This document shows, in pieces, positions 8,925-13,696 of a stretch of 13,696 nt of DNA. Under the pieces are notes generated by a model. The model worked only from the letters and a program-made list of their open reading frames with translations. It searched no databases and was not told the origin of the DNA. Origin of the DNA: Candidatus Krumholzibacteriia bacterium (GTDB lineage: Bacteria > Krumholzibacteriota > Krumholzibacteriia > LZORAL124-64-63); the NCBI GenBank assembly GCA_014859985.1, contig JACZKN010000301.1, positions 1 through 13,696 of the forward strand, written 5' to 3'. How positions within the stretch are numbered: the stretch's first letter is position 1; each line of letters starts with the position of its first letter. A program made the position numbers and the translations under genes.

Positions 8925-10318
8925 CCCTTGGACCGCACGCGGTCCATGAGATCCCGCACCGCGCCCCGGAAGCGGGGGTCCCGCTCGGTCTCCTCGGCGA
9001 TCTTGCGGCAGCCGTGGGCGACGGTGGAGTGGTCGCGGCCGCCGAAGGCGCGGCCGATTTGGTTGAGGGAGGCGCCGGTCATCTCTCTGGCGAGGTGCAT
9101 CGCGATCTGGCGGGCCCGGGCCAGGTCCTGGGTGCGTCGTTTGGACTTGAGCTGATCGACGGTCACACCGTGGACGTCCGCGACCACGGTCATGACATCG
9201 GCGATCTTCACGGGTCCGGGTGAGCTCCCCTGGATGAAGGAGGAGAGGACCTCCGAGGCCATCTCCAGGGTGATCTCGCGCCCGGTCAGGCTCGCGAACG
9301 CCAGCAGACGAATCAGCGCCCCCTCGAGGCGGCGGATGTTGTCGGTGACGCGCTCGGCGATGAAGCCGATCACGTCGTCCGGGATGTAGATCGCGTTGAC
9401 CTCGACCTTGCGCTTGAGGATGGCGATGCGCGTCTCGAGGTTCGGGGGCTGGATGTCGGTGATCAGGCCCCATTCGAACCGCGAACGCAGCCGCTCCTCC
9501 AGCGTGGTGATCTCCTTGGGGGAGCGGTCGCTGGTCAGCACGATCTGCTTCTTCAGGTCGTAGAGCGCGTTGAAGGTGTGGAAGAACTCCTCCTGGGTCG
9601 ATTCCTTGCCCGCCAGGAAGGCGACATCGTCGACCAGGAGCACGTCCACGCTGCGGTACCGGAGCTTGAAGTCCGGCGTCCGGTTCTCCTTGATGGACAC
9701 GATCAGGTCGTTCATGAAGTTCTCGGCCGAGACATAGCACACCCGCAGGTCGGGCTTGCGGGCGGCGACGGCGTTGCCCACCGCCTGCATCAGGTGGGTC
9801 TTGCCCAGGCCCACCCCGCCGTGGATGAACAGCGGGTTGAAGTGGCCGCCGGGGTTGTTGGCCACGGCGGTGGCCGCGGCATAGACCAGGTCCGTGCCCG
9901 AGCCCACCACGAAACTCGAGAAGGTGTAGTCCGGGTTCAGGTTCGTGCCCGGGCGGGCCGTGCGCTCCAGCACGGCCGCCGCGGCCGCCGTCCGGGCCGG
10001 GACGCGGGCGGGCTCGTCCTCGGGGATCGCCAGCGGGGCGTCCTGCAGGGACAGGGGCCGGCTGGCCTCCTCGGCGTTGACGTCCAGGGTGAAGGCGATG
10101 TCCCGGCCGAAGTAGGCCGACCCCGCCTCGTTCAGGGTCTCGAGCTGGTGCTCGCTGAACCAGTCCCGGAAGAAATGGTTGGGGCAGGCCACGTGCATGG
10201 CGCCGTTGCCGCTGGCGAGGGGCTTCAGGGGCGCGAACCAGGTATTGAAGGTCTGCTGCCCGACGTTCTGGCGGACGCGATCGAGGATTTCCGGCCAATG
10301 GGAAGCGAGTTTGGTCAC
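8921..10318 (-). CDS. dnaA: Chromosomal replication initiator protein DnaA
   Basis: Encodes 465 residues that bind DnaA boxes and unwind the origin. Domain I is at about 1-75 (HWPEILDRVRQNVGQQTFNTWF). A variable, Ala/Pro-rich domain II follows (about 80-125). The AAA+ domain begins NPDYTFSSFVVG (128-139) and has Walker A GGVGLGKTH (167-175), Walker B LLVDDVAFL (227-235) and sensor 2 RRLEGAL (329-335). The DNA-binding domain IV ends with the signature GGRDHSTVAHG (426-436). I chose the GTG start at 10318, because VTKLASHWPEIL is a normal DnaA N-terminus and GAAAGGG lies 9 bases upstream. The reading frame stays open to 10711, but that extension translates origin sequence and has no family similarity. 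Its stop overlaps the methyltransferase start by ATGA. DnaA boxes in its 5' region suggest autoregulation. Confidence 0.97.
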   Translation of the reverse strand: MTKLASHWPEILDRVRQNVGQQTFNTWFAPLKPLASGNGAMHVACPNHFFRDWFSEHQLETLNEAGSAYFGRDIAFTLDVNAEEASRPLSLQDAPLAIPEDEPARVPARTAAAAAVLERTARPGTNLNPDYTFSSFVVGSGTDLVYAAATAVANNPGGHFNPLFIHGGVGLGKTHLMQAVGNAVAARKPDLRVCYVSAENFMNDLIVSIKENRTPDFKLRYRSVDVLLVDDVAFLAGKESTQEEFFHTFNALYDLKKQIVLTSDRSPKEITTLEERLRSRFEWGLITDIQPPNLETRIAILKRKVEVNAIYIPDDVIGFIAERVTDNIRRLEGALIRLLAFASLTGREITLEMASEVLSSFIQGSSPGPVKIADVMTVVADVHGVTVDQLKSKRRTQDLARARQIAMHLAREMTGASLNQIGRAFGGRDHSTVAHGCRKIAEETERDPRFRGAVRDLMDRVRSKG

Positions 10319-10362
10319 GGGAGATGGCCCTTTCCCGGTCGGAGGCCCCCGGGCGACCCGGG

Positions 10363-10371
10363 TTACCCACA
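10363..10371 (+). promoter_or_regulatory. Near-consensus DnaA box (one mismatch)
   Basis: TTACCCACA differs from TTATCCACA at one position. It lies 45 bases upstream of the dnaA start, in the dnaA leader. Confidence 0.55.
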
Positions 10372-10433
10372 GGCCACCACAAAGACAAGTCCAACTTAAA
10401 AAACACCTTGAGGCCATGCGGGCCCGAGAACAA

Positions 10434-10471
10434 AAAGTTATCCACAACAACACGGGCCTGTGGATAACTTT
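10434..10471. promoter_or_regulatory. Pair of perfect DnaA boxes in a 13-bp inverted repeat
   Basis: AAAGTTATCCACA (10434-10446) and TGTGGATAACTTT (10459-10471) are perfect reverse complements with a 12-base spacer. Each arm contains a perfect TTATCCACA DnaA box (10438-10446 plus; 10467-10459 minus). The identity of the flanking AAAG/CTTT makes this a symmetric element rather than two chance boxes. Confidence 0.9.
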
Positions 10472-10505
10472 CGGCCCCCCTCCGCGGATTATCGTCAGAC
10501 AGGCC

Positions 10506-10534
10506 AAGCTATCATGGCCCTCGGGGGGCATCAA
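10506..10534 (-). promoter_or_regulatory. Weak candidate promoter of dnaA
   Basis: On the minus strand, TTGATG (10534-10529) and TAGCTT (10511-10506) are separated by 17 bases. The -10 match is poor (3 of 6). If it is used, the leader would be about 180 bases and would run through the paired DnaA boxes, which fits DnaA-controlled expression. Confidence 0.35.
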
Positions 10535-10631
10535 GGGATTTCTGCCGGAAAATTCCCGCGGGCTCCCAACCGGCACAAAGGCGGGAAATCGCTGGGGGCC
10601 AGGGCCCCGGCGGACCCGGCGGCCGGGCGGC

Positions 10632-10674
10632 CCGGGCCCCCGGTCCCTCCGGGTCCGGACCCCGGCGGGCCCGG
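10632..10674. other. GC-only secondary-structure element between dnaA and rpmH
   Basis: CCGGGCCC (10632-10639) pairs with GGGCCCGG (10667-10674). GGTCC (10642-10646) can pair with GGACC (10657-10661) inside it, and GGGTCCGGACCC (10651-10662) is itself palindromic. On the minus strand the same segment has four G-runs of three or more, so a G-quadruplex is also conceivable. Function is unknown; it may separate the divergent promoters. Confidence 0.35.
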
Positions 10675-10704
10675 AGCCGGCGGGGGATAACCCGGTGTCT
10701 TTCC

Positions 10705-10733
10705 TTGACACTCGCGGTCCTGTAGCTTACTCT
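10705..10733 (+). promoter_or_regulatory. Promoter of the rpmH-rnpA-yidD-yidC-jag unit
   Basis: A perfect -35 TTGACA (10705-10710) is followed after 17 bases by TACTCT (10728-10733), which matches the -10 consensus at 3 of 6 positions. Transcription would begin near 10740, about 30 bases before rpmH. Confidence 0.65.
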
Positions 10734-10770
10734 GTCCCGGCTGTAACCAGTACCGGAAAAGGAGAGATCC

Positions 10771-10905
10771 GTGAAGCGGACGTTTCAGCCGAGCAACCTC
10801 AAGCGAGCCCGGACCCACGGCTTCCGCAAGCGCATGTCCACGCGCGCGGGCCGCCTGGTCCTGAATCGCCGGCGCACCAAGGGTCGCAAGCGCATCGCGG
10901 TTTGA
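10771..10905 (+). CDS. rpmH: Large ribosomal subunit protein bL34
   Basis: Encodes 44 residues from a GTG start, the usual length of L34. It begins VKRTFQPSNLKRARTHGF and ends RRRTKGRKRIAV, matching the basic, highly conserved L34 pattern (KRTFQPS...RAHGFR.RM.T..GR.VL..RR.KGR). AAGGAG lies 6 bases upstream and supports the GTG. The protein sits in the 50S subunit near the base. rnpA follows after one base, the standard bacterial pair, and the two are probably translated together. Confidence 0.97.
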   Translation: MKRTFQPSNLKRARTHGFRKRMSTRAGRLVLNRRRTKGRKRIAV

Positions 10906-10906
10906 G

Positions 10907-11323
10907 GTGCCGGACCCTGACCGCATCGAATGGCGGTCTTTGGTGCACAAGACGGAATTCCAGAAGGTCTACGAGGAAGGCGTCAAACGCGTGGGACGCC
11001 TTCTCGTGGTTTACCTGTTGACGGCCGATGACATGGCGCGCGCCGTGGTGGCCAGCCGCAAGGTCGGGGGGGCGGTGCGTCGCAACCGCGCGAAGCGCCT
11101 GTTGCGCGAAGCCCACCGAACCGGCATCCTGGCCCGGCGCGACGAGGTCATGGGCTTACGAGCGAGGTTCTTCCCGGACCCGGAACCATCAGCAGCCGCG
11201 GACCAGACCGCGGACCGGGTCGGCGGCGGGGGACTCTGGGTCGTGCTGGTCGCCCGCCAGCGCATCGTCGAGGCGACGAGCCGCGAGGTGCGGGCCGAAC
11301 TGGACGCGCTGCTGACCCACTGA
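10907..11323 (+). CDS. rnpA: Ribonuclease P protein component
   Basis: Encodes 138 residues of the protein subunit that helps RNase P RNA cut the 5' leader from pre-tRNA. The N-terminal part (VHKTEFQKVYEEGVKRVGRLLVVYLL) and the RNR motif segment ASRKVGGAVRRNRAKRLLREAHR (49-71) are characteristic. The C-terminal strand is LWVVLVARQRIVEAT, followed by a helix. Between them, residues about 82-108 (FFPDPEPSAAADQTADRVGGGG) form an extra loop not present in typical RnpA, which is about 110-120 residues long. The GTG start at 10907 lies one base after the rpmH stop and gives a normal N-terminus; an in-frame GTG at 10943 is a less likely alternative. Confidence 0.93.
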   Translation: MPDPDRIEWRSLVHKTEFQKVYEEGVKRVGRLLVVYLLTADDMARAVVASRKVGGAVRRNRAKRLLREAHRTGILARRDEVMGLRARFFPDPEPSAAADQTADRVGGGGLWVVLVARQRIVEATSREVRAELDALLTH

Positions 11324-11408
11324 CCCGCAGGATCCTCGAAACCGGTGCCGATCGCCCCCTCCAGTCCATCCTGTCCCGGGGCGGGGCATCAGCGGGAAGT
11401 CTTTCCGG

Positions 11409-11699
11409 ATGTCGATGTGGCGCCTGCCCTACATGCTGATCATCGCTTACCGGCGCCTGCTCTCGCCGTTGCTCCCTTCGACCTGCCGGTTCCACCCCAG
11501 CTGCTCGGCCTACGGCCTGGAGGCCCTCGAGCGGCACGGCCTGCTGCGGGGCTCCTGGCTGACCGCACGGCGCGTCGCGCGCTGCCACCCCTGGCACCCC
11601 GGCGGGCCGGATCCCGTGCCCCCGGCCCGCCGCGGCGGCGGGGGCGAACCCTCGTCCACGTCCCCGTCCCCGACCCACGGAGAAACCGTCCATGGATAG
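11409..11699 (+). CDS. yidD: Membrane protein insertion efficiency factor YidD
   Basis: Encodes 96 residues. The YidD core is clear: YRRLLSPLLPSTCRFHPSCS (14-33), then AYGLEALERHGLLRGSWLTARRVARCHPWHPGGPDPVP (34-71), with the three conserved cysteines at 26, 32 and 59. YidD is a small inner-membrane-associated protein thought to assist YidC-dependent insertion. The last 25 residues are a Gly/Ser/Pro-rich tail without conservation. The start is ATG 11409 or the second ATG at 11415; neither has a strong ribosome binding site. It overlaps the yidC start by 8 bases. Confidence 0.93.
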   Translation: MSMWRLPYMLIIAYRRLLSPLLPSTCRFHPSCSAYGLEALERHGLLRGSWLTARRVARCHPWHPGGPDPVPPARRGGGGEPSSTSPSPTHGETVHG

Positions 11700-13488
11700 G
11701 CGCACCGTCCTGGCCTTCGTCTTGATCTTCGTCATCCTCATGGGCTCGCAGATGCTCATGGAGGCGTTCTACGGCCAGCCGGCCGACTCCGGCGCCGGCC
11801 GGGCCGTGGAGCAGGCCGACCCGGCCCGGTTGCCGGGTGAAATGGCGGACCCCGCCGCGGTCCAGGCCGAGAGCGGCATCCCCCCCAGAGGCGCGGACCC
11901 GGCCGCGGAGCTCGGCACGGGCGGCGAGCTGGCCACCGCTGCCGACGCCCTGCGCGTCATCGACGAGGGCTCCCCCCGGGAGATCACCGTCACGACGCCC
12001 CTGTACCGCGCCACGGTCTCGACCGTGGGCGGCCGCATCACCCGCTGGGAAGGCCTGCGCTACGACCACTGGCAGGGCGGTCCGGTGCAGCTGGTCCCGA
12101 CCGACAAGCCCCCCGTCGGCGCGGATGCCATCCTCTTCCGCGGCAACCAGGTGGACCTGGGGGCGGCGGTCTTCCGCGCCAGCGACGTGGAGATCACCGT
12201 GGACCAGGGGATGCGCTCCCTGGCCATGTTCGTGTCCCTGGCCGGCGGCATGGAGGTGCGCAAGACCTACACCTTCCACGCCGACAGCTACGGCATCGAC
12301 GTGGACTACACCCTGGTCGCGGTGGACGGCGGTCCCACCCGGCGGGCCCTGGAGCTGCTGGGCCGGCCCGAGGATTTCCGGTTCGGCTGGAACCAGGGGA
12401 TCAACCGCACCGAGCGCAACCAGAAGATGGAAGAGGCCGCCCTGCGGGCGGTCGCCCGCGTGGGTGACGAATACGTCTACAAGAAGCTGATGGATCTGAA
12501 GAAGGGTGAACAGAAGGTGCAGGAGCAGCGGCGGGGCTCGGTCCGTTTCGCCGGGCTCCAGGACCGCTACTTCACCATCGTGGGGATCGTTCCCTGGGAG
12601 CAGGGGGAACCGGTCGAAGGCACCATCCGGCTGGGCGGGGACCAGGGGCACAACGTCCAGACCTGGTCCATCGACGTGCCGGCGCGGCGCGGCACGGGCG
12701 GCGACATCGCCGTCGCGGGCTTCGACCTGTACATCGGCCCGCAGGTGGCCGAACTGCTCGCCGTCTACGACCACGGCCTGGAACAGTCCATGGAAATGGG
12801 CTGGAAGCTCTTCCGCCCGATGGCGGAGGCCGTCCTCTGGGGCATGAACTGGATGCACCGGTTCATCCCGAACTACGGCGTGATCATCATCATCTTCTCG
12901 GTGCTGACGAAGCTGGCTTTCTACCCGCTGACGCGCAAATCCACCGAGTCGATGAAGAGGATGCAGGAGCTGCAGCCCAAGCTGAAGGCCCTCCAGGAGA
13001 AGCACAAGGACAACCGGGAGAAGTTGAACGAGGCGACCATGAAGCTGTACAAGGAGGAGAAGGTCAACCCCATGGCCGGCTGTCTCCCCCTGCTCGTGCA
13101 GTCGCCCGTGTTCATCGCCCTCTACCAGGCGCTGAACCACACCATCGCCCTGCGCGGCCAGCCGTTCGCGCTGTGGATGAAGGACCTCTCCCAGCCCGAC
13201 GCCCTGACCCAGCTGCCCTTCGCGCTGCCGTTCCTGGGCTCGGATCTGAACGTGCTGCCGATCCTGATGGCCGTCGCCATGTACTTCCAGACCAAGATGA
13301 CCCCGACCACCGGCATGGGCGGCCAGATGGCCGTCATGAACACGATGATGCCGCTGATCATGGTCTTCATCTTCTACAACATGCCGTCAGGACTGGTGCT
13401 CTACTGGCTGGTCAACACGATCATGCAGGCCTACCAGAGCTGGCAGATCCACCGGACGGCGCCGAGTCAAGGAGTGCAGACAGCATGA
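11692..13488 (+). CDS. yidC: Membrane protein insertase YidC
   Basis: Encodes a 598-residue insertase that inserts and folds inner-membrane proteins, alone or with SecYEG. It has an N-terminal membrane anchor (TVLAFVLIFVILMGSQM, about 5-21) and a large periplasmic beta-type domain (about 30-355), typical of diderms. The conserved C-terminal core has membrane segments at about 395-415, 462-482, 520-536 and 549-580, with the marker stretches KVNPMAGCLPLLVQSPVFIALYQ and MPSGLVLYWLVNTIMQ. The charged residue of the hydrophilic groove is Lys407 (LTKLAFYPLT) where E. coli has Arg366. The cytoplasmic coiled-coil hairpin lies between the first two core segments. GGAGA lies 8 bases before the ATG. It overlaps yidD by 8 bases and jag by ATGA. 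Confidence 0.97.
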   Translation: MDRRTVLAFVLIFVILMGSQMLMEAFYGQPADSGAGRAVEQADPARLPGEMADPAAVQAESGIPPRGADPAAELGTGGELATAADALRVIDEGSPREITVTTPLYRATVSTVGGRITRWEGLRYDHWQGGPVQLVPTDKPPVGADAILFRGNQVDLGAAVFRASDVEITVDQGMRSLAMFVSLAGGMEVRKTYTFHADSYGIDVDYTLVAVDGGPTRRALELLGRPEDFRFGWNQGINRTERNQKMEEAALRAVARVGDEYVYKKLMDLKKGEQKVQEQRRGSVRFAGLQDRYFTIVGIVPWEQGEPVEGTIRLGGDQGHNVQTWSIDVPARRGTGGDIAVAGFDLYIGPQVAELLAVYDHGLEQSMEMGWKLFRPMAEAVLWGMNWMHRFIPNYGVIIIIFSVLTKLAFYPLTRKSTESMKRMQELQPKLKALQEKHKDNREKLNEATMKLYKEEKVNPMAGCLPLLVQSPVFIALYQALNHTIALRGQPFALWMKDLSQPDALTQLPFALPFLGSDLNVLPILMAVAMYFQTKMTPTTGMGGQMAVMNTMMPLIMVFIFYNMPSGLVLYWLVNTIMQAYQSWQIHRTAPSQGVQTA

Positions 13489-13696
13489 CCGACAAGGTTG
13501 AAATCCAGGGCAAGACCGTCGACGAGGCGGTCAGCGAGGCCCTGCTGCGCATGGGCGCCCGCAGGGACGAGGTGGACGTGACCGTGCTCGAGGAACCGAA
13601 GAACGGCCTCTTCGGGTTCCTGGGCGGCCGACCCGCCCGCGTGATCGTCCGGCGGCGCGCCGGCGGACGATCACGCGGGCGGGTCGGCCGCCCAGG
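13485..13696 (+). CDS. jag: Jag/KhpB (EloR)-type RNA-binding protein, N-terminal fragment
   Basis: The ATG at 13485 overlaps the yidC stop (ATGA) and is preceded by AAGGAG (13469-13474). The translated start, MTDKVEIQGKTVDEAVSEAL, with EEPKNGLFGFLGGRPARVIV further on, is the Jag_N domain that normally precedes KH and R3H RNA-binding domains. The position after yidC is the standard one. Only about the first 56-58 codons can be trusted. The remainder (RRAGGRSRGRVGRP) is translated from the inverted copy at the contig end and is probably not native. The KH and R3H domains lie beyond the window. Confidence 0.88.
   Translation, partial: MTDKVEIQGKTVDEAVSEALLRMGARRDEVDVTVLEEPKNGLFGFLGGRPARVIVRRRAGGRSRGRVGRP
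13619..13696. repeat. 78-nt near-perfect terminal palindrome (fold-back contig end)
   Basis: Bases 13619-13651 and 13664-13696 are perfect 33-nt reverse complements. The 10 bases between them and around the centre (13653-13662, CGGCGCGCCG) are themselves palindromic, leaving only the 13652/13663 pair mismatched. The palindrome ends exactly at the window edge and lies inside the jag reading frame. The left arm encodes a normal Jag sequence; the right arm is its reverse complement. This is best read as an assembly or library fold-back artefact. Confidence 0.9.

Larger units (their letters stand above)
10319..10770. promoter_or_regulatory. oriC: Divergent dnaA/rpmH intergenic region, candidate oriC
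   Basis: This 452-base gap separates the minus-strand dnaA arm from the plus-strand rpmH arm, so transcription diverges from it. It contains two perfect DnaA boxes and one near-match, plus two locally AT-rich runs (10381-10410 and 10430-10450) that stand out in GC-rich surroundings and could unwind. Weaker box-like sequences are TTATCGTCA (10489-10497) and, on the minus strand, TTATCCCCC (10690-10682). The right part (about 10590-10685) is almost pure G+C and strongly structured. Gene order, divergence and boxes together support an origin or part of one. No unwinding element has been proved. Confidence 0.65.

Noticed and set aside
8016..9155. Plus-strand open frame opposite the methyltransferase and the dnaA end
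   Set aside because: Shadow of two well-supported minus-strand genes.
10319..10711. N-terminal extension of the dnaA frame
   Set aside because: The open frame continues upstream, but the residues translate origin DNA containing DnaA boxes, and GTG at 10318 gives the family N-terminus with a ribosome site.
11324..11408. 85-base gap between rnpA and yidD
   Set aside because: Examined for a promoter, terminator or small gene; nothing convincing was seen.
11440..13140. Long minus-strand open frame opposite yidC
   Set aside because: Antisense shadow; YidC on the plus strand is certain.

Overview
This window is a replication-origin neighbourhood from a GC-rich bacterium. One flank reads dnaA - dnaN - recF - DUF721/dciA - gyrB - gyrA on the minus strand. 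The other reads rpmH - rnpA - yidD - yidC - jag on the plus strand. Both arms are transcribed away from the dnaA/rpmH junction, as expected for genes co-directional with forks leaving an origin there. YidC has a large periplasmic domain and the first gene has a signal peptide, so a diderm is likely. GC-rich uncultured groups related to the FCB superphylum or Gemmatimonadota would fit, but nothing in the sequence settles the phylum. The contig looks metagenomic because both of its ends carry technical artefacts.

Layout: 1-20 is leftover Tn5/Nextera transposon-end sequence. 21-249 (minus) is the start of a secreted protein cut by the contig end. 384-2984 is gyrA, 3026-4990 gyrB, 4987-5328 a DciA-type DUF721 protein, 5379-6578 recF and 6588-7721 dnaN, all minus. 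7722-8135 is a non-coding stretch with the dnaN promoter, two perfect inverted repeats and a cluster of TTGTCCCC-like (degenerate DnaA-box-like) motifs. 8136-8924 is a class I SAM-dependent methyltransferase, and 8921-10318 is dnaA, which overlaps it by an ATGA. 10319-10770 is the divergent dnaA/rpmH intergenic region. It holds two perfect TTATCCACA DnaA boxes in inverted orientation, one near-match, and a good rpmH promoter. 10771-13488 carries rpmH, rnpA, yidD and yidC. 13485-13696 is the start of jag, which ends in a 78-nt fold-back palindrome.

How the genes work together: DnaA, the beta clamp, RecF, a probable helicase loader (DciA) and gyrase form the initiation, elongation and topology set. 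L34, RNase P protein, YidD, YidC and Jag form the usual ribosome, RNA-processing and membrane-insertion set found next to many bacterial origins. The least ordinary points are the methyltransferase translationally coupled to dnaA, and the presence of DnaA-box or box-like clusters on both sides of the dnaA-methyltransferase unit, which suggests a bipartite origin. I saw no clear evidence of a wholly new system. No tRNA, rRNA, CRISPR array or insertion sequence was recognised.
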